DNA from: Planctomyces sp.
Lineage (GTDB): Bacteria > Planctomycetota > Planctomycetia > Planctomycetales > Planctomycetaceae
Reading direction: 5' to 3'
Assembly (NCBI GenBank): GCA_019636235.1
Contig: JAHBXW010000011.1
Span: 62,001-126,000, forward strand
Length of the DNA stretch: 64,000 nt
Shown: positions 31,481-39,657 of the stretch, piece after piece
How the letters are laid out: each line of letters starts with the position of its first letter
Numbering within the stretch: the stretch's first letter is position 1
Position numbers and translations under genes: made by a program
The notes under the pieces: generated by a model
Told to the model about the DNA's origin: nothing
What the model saw: only the letters and a program-made list of their open reading frames with translations
The model's database searches: none

Positions 31481-33328
31481 TCAGCCCGCCCGCTCGGCCG
31501 GATTGACCGATGGAAGCGTTTCATCTGCGTCCTCCGACGCGGCCCGCGGCGGGTCCGGGTTCGCGCTGTCGGAGGGCTCTCCCGGATCTCTTGGCGGCGG
31601 CGCCTTGACTCCCGGCGAAACGGTCGTCGCCGGCGGATCCCCCGCGACGGGAGGCGGATCGGGGGCGGGACGCATGTCCCGGACGCTGCTGCCGATGTCC
31701 ACCTGCATCCGCTTGCCGCCCGTCTCGAACACGACGCGGTCCGATTCGATCCCCACGACTTTGCCTTCGATGTCCGCGAAGCGCAGCGCATCGTTGACCC
31801 GCAGATAGGTCCGCTTGTTGGACAGCGCGTCGTAGAACCAGGCTTCCATTTGCCCGTTGACGCCGATGATGCCGCTGAGCCGCGCCTTGGCCGCGTCCTC
31901 TTCCGTGCGAATCGTGATGTTCTGCCGGACGGTCTGCGGCGGGTCGCCGGTGTCCGTCACGCTGACTTCGATCCGAATGTCTCCGGCGTCCAGGTCCTCG
32001 GACGGCGTCCAGGTGAACCGCCCCGTGCGGGCGTCGAGCTGAGCCCCCTGCGGGACGTTGCCGGACAGCGAATAGCTCAGCCGGTCGCCCTGGTCCGGAT
32101 CCTCGGCGGACAGGTCCAGCGTCAGCAGCCGGCCCAGGTAGGCCCGCGGGTTGGTCACCGGCTTGAACTTCGGCGGCCGATTCGGATTCCGCAGCTTCAA
32201 GGTGAGATCGACCGGCACGCTGGCGGATGGCTCGTCCGCGCCGGTGGCGACGACGCGAAGCTTGTACTCGCCGGTCGCCACGCTGCTGGGAGGATCCCAT
32301 TTCAGCGCGCCGGATTCCTCGTTCAGGCTCAGTCCTTCCGGGGCATCCCCCTGGATGGCGAACAGGGGCTTGCCGTAGGCCGGATCCCAGTTCTCCGCCT
32401 TAAGCGTCAGCGAAAACGGCGTGCCGCGCATCACCGTCTGCAGTCCGGCCGGAGTGACGCGGGGCCGGTACTCAAGTCTGGGCCGCGGCTTCATGTAGGG
32501 ATTGATGGCCGCCAGCGTTTCAAACGCCTGGGCCACCGCCTCGTTCCGCGCCGGTTGGGCATGCGTCTGCACCAGTTCGGCCTTCTGGCCGGCGGCATGC
32601 GCAATCGGCTTCGAGCCATCGGCGCCGCGCTGCACGGTCCACCGCCCTGTCGCCGCTTCCGTCACGGTCACCCATTCCGGGCCGATCCGCACTCGAAACG
32701 GCGTCTTGATGGGAAACCCTTCCGCCGGTTCGATGGTCAGCGCCGTCTGGTCCGCCGTCGCGTCGGCAGTCAAAGCAGTCTCGGGAAACAGAGTCGCCCG
32801 GGGGGGCGCGTTCGGCATGGACACGCCTTCCGCCGTCAGGACGATCCGCAACCGGGAGTTCGGCTCGGTCGACGCCGCCGTCGCGTCCAGTGTCGTGATG
32901 CGATGCAGCAGGCTGACCTCGTGAAACCGGCGTAGAAACCGGACGAGCTGGTCGTACGTCGCGTCGGCATTGATCGTCACCGGGCTGGCGACGAACACGG
33001 TTCCTTCCGCGCGCTGCGTGACGACGATCTGGCGGATGTTCTGGAAGCCGCTGGCCTGGGCGAGTTCCGCGACCCAGTTTTGATACAGACGGTGCGCCTC
33101 GGACCGGTTGGGGGGCAGCGACACCTTCTGGGCCGAGACGAGCGTCGCCTGCGCGGACATGACGTCTCGTTCGGTCTTCTCGAGCCCCAGCTTCTCAAGC
33201 TGTGCCGCTGCGATTCGATTGTCGAGTTCCCGGAGCGGATCCAGAAACATGGATCGAAACAAGGTGAACGCGAAGATCAGGCCGACGCCGGCGACGATTC
33301 CGAGGATGATTTTCTCGCGGCGTTTCAT
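31481..33328 (-). CDS. Type II secretion GspM/PilO-like fused to Ig-like and PilP/GspC-like domains
   Basis: 615 residues. Membrane helix at 7-26, then a PilO/GspM-like ferredoxin-type region (about 30-170, coiled coil then VAELAQASGFQNIRQIVV and YDQLVRFLRRFHEVSLLHRI). Two putative Ig/cadherin-like domains follow (about 298-380 and 385-476, with DPDQGDRLSYSLSGNVPQG and LDARTGRFTWTP). Residues 483-552 resemble PilP/GspC (GIIGVNGQMEAWFYD, VGIESDRVVFETGG). The tail is Pro/Asp-rich and disordered. Sits in the periplasm, linking the inner-membrane platform to the secretin. Last gene of the operon, 61 nt after the GspL-like gene. Confidence 0.75.
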   Translation of the reverse strand: MKRREKIILGIVAGVGLIFAFTLFRSMFLDPLRELDNRIAAAQLEKLGLEKTERDVMSAQATLVSAQKVSLPPNRSEAHRLYQNWVAELAQASGFQNIRQIVVTQRAEGTVFVASPVTINADATYDQLVRFLRRFHEVSLLHRITTLDATAASTEPNSRLRIVLTAEGVSMPNAPPRATLFPETALTADATADQTALTIEPAEGFPIKTPFRVRIGPEWVTVTEAATGRWTVQRGADGSKPIAHAAGQKAELVQTHAQPARNEAVAQAFETLAAINPYMKPRPRLEYRPRVTPAGLQTVMRGTPFSLTLKAENWDPAYGKPLFAIQGDAPEGLSLNEESGALKWDPPSSVATGEYKLRVVATGADEPSASVPVDLTLKLRNPNRPPKFKPVTNPRAYLGRLLTLDLSAEDPDQGDRLSYSLSGNVPQGAQLDARTGRFTWTPSEDLDAGDIRIEVSVTDTGDPPQTVRQNITIRTEEDAAKARLSGIIGVNGQMEAWFYDALSNKRTYLRVNDALRFADIEGKVVGIESDRVVFETGGKRMQVDIGSSVRDMRPAPDPPPVAGDPPATTVSPGVKAPPPRDPGEPSDSANPDPPRAASEDADETLPSVNPAERAG

Positions 33329-33389
33329 GGCACGAAGAGCGGGGAGGAGCGTGATCCGGAGGGTGGCGGGATTGGAATCGGGGAGCAGG

Positions 33390-34979
33390 CTAGTTTCCGG
33401 CGGCGGCGACAGCCGGGACCGCCCCCGACGGGGGAGCGGCCGGCTTGGGCGGCAGCTTCAGGTGTTCGACTTCCAGCGGATACTCCCGCGGGTAGTCGGG
33501 ATCCTTCGTGCTGGCGGCGATGGGCCGCGCCGCGACGCGGTAGCCGTTCGCGACTAGGGACTCCTGCAGCGCATTGATGTCGGCGTCCGTCCGCGCGTAG
33601 CACATCGCCGTCAATTTCGCGTCCGCATCGGCCGACGGAGCACGCGCCTTGAGCTCCGTGATGTACAACCGGTCCGTGCCTGGCAGCAGGGAAAACAACT
33701 TGGCCGCGCCGTCCAGCGGGCGAACGTCGCCGGCCAGCCATTTGTTGAGCTTGTCCGCCGCGTCCAGCTCCGGCTTGGCGTCGTTGTTCGCTTTGCGAAG
33801 CGTTGCGTTGTTCTCGGCGATCTCCTCAAGCAGTCCGGTGCGTTTCGCCTTTGCTGACTGGAACATCCACAGGCCGAGCAGCGCCAGGATCGCGGCCGCG
33901 CCAAGGCCCAGCTTCAGCCGTTCCTTGCGGCGATCGGGAGGCGCCACGCGCCGCCGGGGATTCGCGAAGTCAATCGCCGGCAACGTCGGCGTGCGCCGCG
34001 CCAACAGCTGGCCGATCGACGGACCGGCCCGGCTCACCAGCTCCCGCTCCTCCGGCTTCAGACGCGCGGCGTCGACCGACTCCGCGGCGTCGATGACCTG
34101 CACGCCCGAGGCGAACCGATCCTTCAGCAGCGACTGCACGGCCGGATCGCCATGCCGGCCGGGCAGGTAGTTCGCCCGGTCCAGCGACACGTCCGCCGCC
34201 GAATGCGACATCGCCACCAGCGCGCGGTTCAGCTCCGTTCTCAGCGGCTGGATGTGCGCGTCCCCCTCCCCGGGGAACAGCCGGATGGAATGCATGAACG
34301 TCAGCCGGCCTTCGCTGAGCAGCGAGAGCTCGACGTAATCGTCGGTCTGCCAGATGACGATCGCCGGCCGCTGGCGCTCCGGCTCATCCAGTTTCTGCAG
34401 GACCAGCTCGGCCGTCGCCATCGGCGTCAGCGCCACGCCCTGCAGTTCCAGACCCGCGCCGAGCACGATCTCCTGAATCCGGCGCAGCCGCGCCATGTCC
34501 AGAGTGGCCACCAGCGCTGAACGCCCCGCGTCCTCCTGCGGCGGCAGCGGCACGAAGTCCAGCGACATCCGGTCCAGCGATGTGGCCGCCTTGGTCGCCG
34601 CCTGGAAGCGGACCAGGTCCGGCAGCTCTTCATCCGGCACATCGGGCAGATCGAGGCGCCGCACGACGACCTGCTCGCGCGGAATCACCACCACCGCCTG
34701 CCGCGCGCCGATCTTCGCCGCGGCCAGTTGCTCCTTCAGGAACTCCGCGGCGGCCGAGGCCGAATCCTCGGGCCGGGCTGTCGCCGGCCACTGGAACTCC
34801 ACCGCCCGGTCGATGGAAACACTGGACCGCACCTGGGCCTCGATCGCGATGACGTGCTCCGGCTCCCATTGCAGCACCAGGCATTCCGGGGCCACCCGTT
34901 TGGCGCGCGCAGCGGAGGGATCGCTGTTGAGGCGTTCCCACAGCGTTCGGAGCTTCGCGCGAAGTTCGTCAGAGGTCAT
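33390..34979 (-). CDS. Type II secretion GspL / PilM-PilN-like protein
   Basis: 529 residues. The first 345 form a cytoplasmic actin-like (PilM/GspL) domain: VVVIPREQVVVRRLDLP, DLVRFQAATKAA, RPAIVIWQTDDYVELSLL, and LLSEGRLTFMHSI. Then IDFANPRR, as at the start of PilN proteins, one membrane helix (about 355-374), a short coiled coil and a periplasmic ferredoxin-like part. This is one chain holding what PilM and PilN do in type IV pilus systems, equivalent to full-length GspL. It recruits the assembly ATPase GspE, which is not in this window. 105 nt separates it from gspK. Confidence 0.82.
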   Translation of the reverse strand: MTSDELRAKLRTLWERLNSDPSAARAKRVAPECLVLQWEPEHVIAIEAQVRSSVSIDRAVEFQWPATARPEDSASAAAEFLKEQLAAAKIGARQAVVVIPREQVVVRRLDLPDVPDEELPDLVRFQAATKAATSLDRMSLDFVPLPPQEDAGRSALVATLDMARLRRIQEIVLGAGLELQGVALTPMATAELVLQKLDEPERQRPAIVIWQTDDYVELSLLSEGRLTFMHSIRLFPGEGDAHIQPLRTELNRALVAMSHSAADVSLDRANYLPGRHGDPAVQSLLKDRFASGVQVIDAAESVDAARLKPEERELVSRAGPSIGQLLARRTPTLPAIDFANPRRRVAPPDRRKERLKLGLGAAAILALLGLWMFQSAKAKRTGLLEEIAENNATLRKANNDAKPELDAADKLNKWLAGDVRPLDGAAKLFSLLPGTDRLYITELKARAPSADADAKLTAMCYARTDADINALQESLVANGYRVAARPIAASTKDPDYPREYPLEVEHLKLPPKPAAPPSGAVPAVAAAGN

Positions 34980-35084
34980 GAGTTTCGATCGAAGGCGGGC
35001 TGGCAGGCCGATTCAGTGTCACTGCGGGAACCGCCCGGGACAAGGGCGGTTTGACGGAAGGGAGCGGCCCGGGCGGGGGGCCGG

Positions 35085-36725
35085 TCAGGGGGCGGCGACT
35101 CCCGCCAGTTGATCCGACGTGAATCCCGGCCCCAGCGAGGACAGGTCCCGACGGAAGATGATCCGCGGCGGCAGTTCCGTGGCGTCGATGACGGCCTCGA
35201 CGCGGGCCACCGGCCCTCCGCCGTCGAAATGACCCACCGACTGAACCCGATGCACCGACCCCCGCGCCGTGATGTATTTGTCCATCGAAACCAGCTCGGT
35301 CTGGTCCATGATGCCTTCGCTGAGCAGCCAGGCCGTCGTCGACTGGATCGTCATCCGATCGGCGAGCGCCGCGCCGTCCGATCCGATCAGACGCTGCGAC
35401 ACGATTCCGTCCGCGATCGTCGACGTCATCCCCGGAATGCCCAGCAGGACCTCGTACCGCGCCTGGTTGATGTTGATCCGCCCCTCCAGCCAGCTGCTGT
35501 CCGACAGCGACAGGCTGTCCGCCACCAGCGGCCAGTTGTTCGCCAGGTCGCTGGACCCGCTGGTCCACGGGCTGGCCAGCAGGGTTTCCTTGCCGTCCAC
35601 GACAGCCGCGACTTCGGCGTCGATCAATTCGTACAGCGATACGAACTGCACCTGCGATCCGCCCGACAGGTCCAGCCCGTTCCGCGTGACGTCCCCCGCG
35701 GTGCCGGAAAACAACCCCTTGGCGATGTCCTCCGCCAGTTTCTTGAGGGCCTCGTCCGCCGACTGATTGCCCGTCGTCGGGGCCCCGCCGTTCGAAACCG
35801 GGTTCACCGGGCCGAACAGCCGGAACGCCACCACGAACGTCGCCATGTCCGGGCCGAACTCCTCCTCCAGCGTGTCGTACAGCTCCGTCAGCAGCGCCTG
35901 GTTGAGGTTGATCCGCTCCAGCCCGTCCGACCGCAGATTCGTCTCCCGCGAATGCACCGTGAAATAGGCTGACCAGCCCAGGTCCAGCACGCCGTCCGAA
36001 TTGTCCCACGGCGCCGACAGGTCCCCGTCGTTCTCGTTCGGATCAAGGCGCCCGTTGCGGTTGGCGTCCTCGCCATACAACAGCCAGGGCGTCACCCCCT
36101 GAATGAGCAGCAGTTCGTCCAGCGAGTCCAGCCGGCCGTTTTTCGCGTCATACGGCGGGGTCAGGGCCCGGTAGTAGCTGCTTTCCGCGCCGAACTCTCG
36201 CGGCGACTCGTCGCTGTCGATCCAGTCCAGAATGCTGTCGGCGATGACGTCCGTCATGCCCGGCACGGACAACAGGATCGTCAGCAGTTCCTCGTCGCTG
36301 AAGCCGGCGCTGAGCAGCGCGTTCAGATTCCATTTTGACGATTCGTCGATCGTGCCGAAGCGGATCTGTCCGGTTCCGTCGTTCTCGACGGGCGCGACGA
36401 TCGAGAACCGACCCACGTTCAACGGCGTCTCGCCGCCGGACAGGGCGATCCCGCCAAACAGCTCCGGCGAGTGGTACAGGGTCGCCAGCGACGTATCCAT
36501 CGGCGAACCCAGCACGGCCGCCGCCAGCTCGATCCCGGAATCCGCCAGCATCCGCGCCTGCGCGTCCTGCTCGAACAACGTCGTCGCCTTGGCCTCCGCG
36601 ATCATCAGCTCGCAGAACGTGTACGCCCCCAGCGACAGCATGACGACGACGATCAGCACCACGATCAGCGCCGTGCCGCGTCGGGCGGACCGCAGTCCTT
36701 TGGAAATCCGTCGGGCGAATGCCAT
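35085..36725 (-). CDS. gspK: Type II secretion minor pseudopilin GspK-like
   Basis: 546 residues, longer than typical GspK (about 320-350). Basic leader, then RRGTALIVVLIVVVMLSLGAYTF as the N-terminal hydrophobic helix, lacking the Glu5 of ordinary pseudopilins as GspK does. The body contains two helix-hairpin-helix/SAM-like segments (SVPGMTDVIADSILDWIDSDE; LLGIPGMTSTIADGIV), typical of GspK. Caps the pseudopilus tip with GspI and GspJ. ATG overlaps the gspJ stop by one base (TGATG). The extra length is a Gly/Asp-rich insertion region around residues 215-360. Confidence 0.88.
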   Translation of the reverse strand: MAFARRISKGLRSARRGTALIVVLIVVVMLSLGAYTFCELMIAEAKATTLFEQDAQARMLADSGIELAAAVLGSPMDTSLATLYHSPELFGGIALSGGETPLNVGRFSIVAPVENDGTGQIRFGTIDESSKWNLNALLSAGFSDEELLTILLSVPGMTDVIADSILDWIDSDESPREFGAESSYYRALTPPYDAKNGRLDSLDELLLIQGVTPWLLYGEDANRNGRLDPNENDGDLSAPWDNSDGVLDLGWSAYFTVHSRETNLRSDGLERINLNQALLTELYDTLEEEFGPDMATFVVAFRLFGPVNPVSNGGAPTTGNQSADEALKKLAEDIAKGLFSGTAGDVTRNGLDLSGGSQVQFVSLYELIDAEVAAVVDGKETLLASPWTSGSSDLANNWPLVADSLSLSDSSWLEGRININQARYEVLLGIPGMTSTIADGIVSQRLIGSDGAALADRMTIQSTTAWLLSEGIMDQTELVSMDKYITARGSVHRVQSVGHFDGGGPVARVEAVIDATELPPRIIFRRDLSSLGPGFTSDQLAGVAAP

Positions 36726-37783
36726 CAGAGATCGCCTCCCAGAAAGGGCGTCGCCATGGGAATCGCGATCACGTGCCGGATCGTCCGGCCGATCTGCGGC
36801 GCGTCATTGACCTGCTGCCGCCGCGCGTTCGGACGATCGTCCGGCACGATGAATCCCAAAGTCACTTCGATCGCCATCGGCAGCATGCCCGCGGCGCCGC
36901 TGTCCCACGAGTCGTACCAGGCCGAGCCGTCGAAGTACCGGAACTGCAGCGCCCCGACCTCGGGGGCGATGATTTCCGCCGCCTCCGCCATCAGCGACAT
37001 GTTCGAGTTCTCATCCGCGAAGTTCAGGGCCATCCGGTCCCCTTCCAGACGCGCCAGACCCACGACCTGCCGCGAGTCCCGCAGCGACGTCTCGCGATCT
37101 CCGACGGCTCCCTGCAGGCCCCCCGCGCCCGGCGCCGCCAGGAACCAGGACACCGACAGCAGGTCGCTGGCCCGGGCCGTGACGCCCGCGCCCGCCGTCA
37201 GCGGCGTGTACTCCAGACCCCGCGAGGGTCGGTTGACGTGCAGCATCAGCGTCGTCGCATCGCCGATGACGCCGACGTTCATGGCCGAATTGAACCCCGC
37301 TTCGCCGGTCGTCGTCGATGTGTCGCTGGAGGAAGTCGACGAGGACGACGACCCGCCGCCGCTCCCTCCGGCGCCTCCCGTTCCGCCGGCCCCGCCCGCG
37401 CCGCCCGTTCCACCGGCGCCTCCGGCTCCCCCCGTGCCGTCGGCATCCCCGCCGCCGCTGCCGCCGGACGAACCGCTGGAACGCGATCCGCTCGACGAAC
37501 TGGCCGCCTGTTGTCCGTCATCCGGCGCGGTCTGCGGCTGGCCGAACATGACAGATCCGGCGTCGACTTCCATTCGCCTCAGAATGGACCGCGCGAGCTG
37601 TGCCTGGACCACCTGGTTCTGACCGGCGGTGCTCATCGTCCAGTACAGGTTCAGCGACCCGTAGACGGCCGACAACAGCGCCAGCGAAAGCGCCAGCGCG
37701 ATCAGGATTTCCAGCAGCGTGTAGGCGCGGCGATCGCGGCTTTGCCGTGCGCGTGCATCGGAAGTCGGTCGAACGCGGATCAT
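36725..37783 (-). CDS. gspJ: Type II secretion minor pseudopilin GspJ-like
   Basis: 352 residues. Prepilin leader ends RRA, then YTLLEILIALALSLALL with Glu5 conserved; the residue before the cleavage site is Ala20 instead of the usual Gly. Residues 94-159 are a Ser/Gly low-complexity insert with a 9-residue tandem unit. The C-terminal half (FRYFDGSAWYDSWDS, LGFIVPDD) is GspJ-like. Forms the tip with GspI and GspK. Start overlaps the gspI stop by 4 nt and its stop overlaps the gspK start by 1 nt. Confidence 0.86.
   Translation of the reverse strand: MIRVRPTSDARARQSRDRRAYTLLEILIALALSLALLSAVYGSLNLYWTMSTAGQNQVVQAQLARSILRRMEVDAGSVMFGQPQTAPDDGQQAASSSSGSRSSGSSGGSGGGDADGTGGAGGAGGTGGAGGAGGTGGAGGSGGGSSSSSTSSSDTSTTTGEAGFNSAMNVGVIGDATTLMLHVNRPSRGLEYTPLTAGAGVTARASDLLSVSWFLAAPGAGGLQGAVGDRETSLRDSRQVVGLARLEGDRMALNFADENSNMSLMAEAAEIIAPEVGALQFRYFDGSAWYDSWDSGAAGMLPMAIEVTLGFIVPDDRPNARRQQVNDAPQIGRTIRHVIAIPMATPFLGGDL
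37307..37504 (-). repeat. Gly/Ser low-complexity coding repeat inside gspJ
   Basis: Encodes residues 94-159 of the GspJ-like protein. Core is a 9-residue unit of Gly, Ala and Thr repeated about 2.5 times (27-nt DNA unit), flanked by Ser runs. Codon usage differs slightly between copies, so the repeat is not a very recent slippage product. Confidence 0.8.
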
Positions 37784-38238
37784 GGAAACAACCCCGTGGA
37801 CGAACTGGCGCCGGCCGCGTCCAGGAAAACCTGAGGATTCCGGATCAGCCGCGCCATCTGCGACTGCCCGTCCACCCGGCCTCCCCGGGTCTTATGCGTT
37901 ACCAGCACCGTCAGCAGCATCGTGTCGACATGCGTCCCGTCCGCCACGACCAGCGACCACGCCCAGGCGTCATCGTCCTCGAACGCGACGTTGTTCGCCG
38001 TCTGCAGGTTGATCGCTCCCGCGACGGCTTCGGCCATTTTCGATTCCGCGCGCAGCGCGGCCTCGCTCTGCAATTGCGTCTGGATGGCCGCCCGGGAGCC
38101 GGTGCTGATGATCTGCGTGATGGCCGTCAGCGCCCCGATGAAGATCGCCAGCGCCAGAAACACTTCGAGCAACGTCATGCCCCGGCGGCCCGCGCCGCGG
38201 AGCGCGATCTCGGCGCGGGAGGCGCGGAGTCGTCTCAT
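37780..38238 (-). CDS. gspI: Type II secretion minor pseudopilin GspI-like
   Basis: 152 residues. Leader cleavage Gly20 then MTLLEVFLALAIFIGALTA, with Glu5; Met at +1 is characteristic of GspI. Short body ends in a variable tail. ATG at 38238 overlaps the gspH stop by 4 nt; a longer upstream frame is antisense-like and rejected. Initiates tip assembly with GspJ and GspK. Confidence 0.88.
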   Translation of the reverse strand: MRRLRASRAEIALRGAGRRGMTLLEVFLALAIFIGALTAITQIISTGSRAAIQTQLQSEAALRAESKMAEAVAGAINLQTANNVAFEDDDAWAWSLVVADGTHVDTMLLTVLVTHKTRGGRVDGQSQMARLIRNPQVFLDAAGASSSTGLFP

Positions 38239-38861
38239 GGCGAGCCTCCGCGAATCACCGGACCCAGCTCCACCGATCCCGTGATGCCGCGCAGCGTCAG
38301 CCCCTGCCAGTAACCCTGGCGGTCCTCGATGATCAGCGTCGCGTTGTCGGTCGTGCCGTCCAGGAAGGCCAGGATCGGACCCGACCACTGCACCATGCCC
38401 AGCGACTCGCGCTGCGACAGCATCGACAGCCATTCGGTGGGGATCGTCTCCACGCGCTGCGTGGGCAGGGCGCGGAACTGCAGCGTCTCCGGCAGCTTGC
38501 CCATCACCGTCGGCACGCCCTGCGGCCGCGTCGGGCGGAACTGGCTCTGCGTCGACGATGCCGCGACGTTTCCCGTCTCGGGCCGGTCGTACGGCAGCAC
38601 GATGTAGTTGCGGCCACCCGGCTCGTACCGGAACTGGTAGACCAGCCCGTTTTCGATCGCCTTCAGCCGCGTCCCCGCGAGATCCTGCCGGACTTCATCC
38701 ACCGCGGACCGCAGCCCCTCCTCGCGAACGTACTGCATCAGCGACGGCCATGTGGCGCCGATGATCACGGCCACCACCGCCAGCACCAGCAGGATCTCCA
38801 GCAGCGTGAACCCGCGCCGCCTGTCGTTCTTCGCAGAGCGGCGGAGACTGCGACGGTTCAC
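38235..38861 (-). CDS. gspH: Type II secretion minor pseudopilin GspH-like
   Basis: 208 residues. Leader ends RRRG, cleavage after Gly17, then FTLLEILLVLAVVAVIIGA with Glu5. Followed by a helix (LRSAVDEVRQDLAGTRLKAIENG), then a beta-rich GspH/FimT-type body. Links the GspG shaft to the tip complex. 57 nt after gspG, 4-nt overlap with gspI. Confidence 0.88.
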   Translation of the reverse strand: MNRRSLRRSAKNDRRRGFTLLEILLVLAVVAVIIGATWPSLMQYVREEGLRSAVDEVRQDLAGTRLKAIENGLVYQFRYEPGGRNYIVLPYDRPETGNVAASSTQSQFRPTRPQGVPTVMGKLPETLQFRALPTQRVETIPTEWLSMLSQRESLGMVQWSGPILAFLDGTTDNATLIIEDRQGYWQGLTLRGITGSVELGPVIRGGSP

Positions 38862-38918
38862 GGCGGCACCTGCTTCAGTTTCTCATTCCGTCCGTCCGTG
38901 GCGAGCGTCCCCGGAAAG

Positions 38919-39377
38919 TCACAGCGACGTCGCCTGCGACCAGTTGTTGATGTCGTCCCCGGCGCCGTTCTCATTGATGCCGTTCGGACCCGCCGACCAG
39001 ATCGCCGGCTCGTCGATGTTCGACTTCGTGTTCGGGTACTCGTAGAACAGCGGTCGCTGCCAGGCGTCCATCGGCACCGACCTCAACAGCGGTTCGGTCG
39101 TGCGGCCATCTGAACCGACGGTCGGCTGCAACAGAACCGTGAGCGCCTCCTGCCCCCCCTGCGGGTACTGTCCCGCCTGGCTGACGGCGTACAGCTTCAC
39201 GGCGCTTTCCAGCCCCTTGATGTTGGCGCGCGACGCCTTGATGTTCGCCTCGCGCTGCTGGCCGATCAGCTGCGGCACGACCATCGCCGCGATCACGCCG
39301 ATGATCGACAGCACAATCAGGATTTCCAGAAGCGTAAAGCCGCCCCGCCGCGGCTGTGGACGTCGCAAGCGCTGCAT
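38919..39377 (-). CDS. gspG: Type II secretion major pseudopilin GspG
   Basis: 152 residues. Leader ends RRGG (cleavage after Gly13), then FTLLEILIVLSIIGVIAAMVVP with Glu5. Body is standard GspG: SRANIKGLESAVKLYAV, YPQGGQEALTVLL, DAWQRPLFYEYP, and the calcium-binding end IWSAGPNGINENGAGDDINNW. Polymerises into the pseudopilus that pushes substrates through the secretin. First gene of the run. GGGGA 7 nt before the ATG. The 280-nt region upstream holds a small GTTCAG/CTGAAC hairpin (39422-39441) and presumably the operon promoter. Confidence 0.96.
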   Translation of the reverse strand: MQRLRRPQPRRGGFTLLEILIVLSIIGVIAAMVVPQLIGQQREANIKASRANIKGLESAVKLYAVSQAGQYPQGGQEALTVLLQPTVGSDGRTTEPLLRSVPMDAWQRPLFYEYPNTKSNIDEPAIWSAGPNGINENGAGDDINNWSQATSL

Positions 39378-39657
39378 CGCAGTTTCCCCAGAAGGAATTT
39401 CAATCAGGTTCGATCAGGACGGTTCAGGGATTCGTCTGAACTTGAAACACCGCAGGCGGCCGAATGGGCCGCAATTTCTCTGCCGCCCGGCCAATCGTTC
39501 AGTCCCGGACCGCCCGGGCGGAACGCCGTGGAGCCCCGATTGCGACGATTCGCGGAGTCCCGCAGATTCTACGGATTTCGCGGCCGGAATCGTAGGCGTC
39601 TTTGTCGCCGCGGCCCTTCGCCGCGACCGATTCCGCCCCCGCCCGCGGCCTGCCGCA

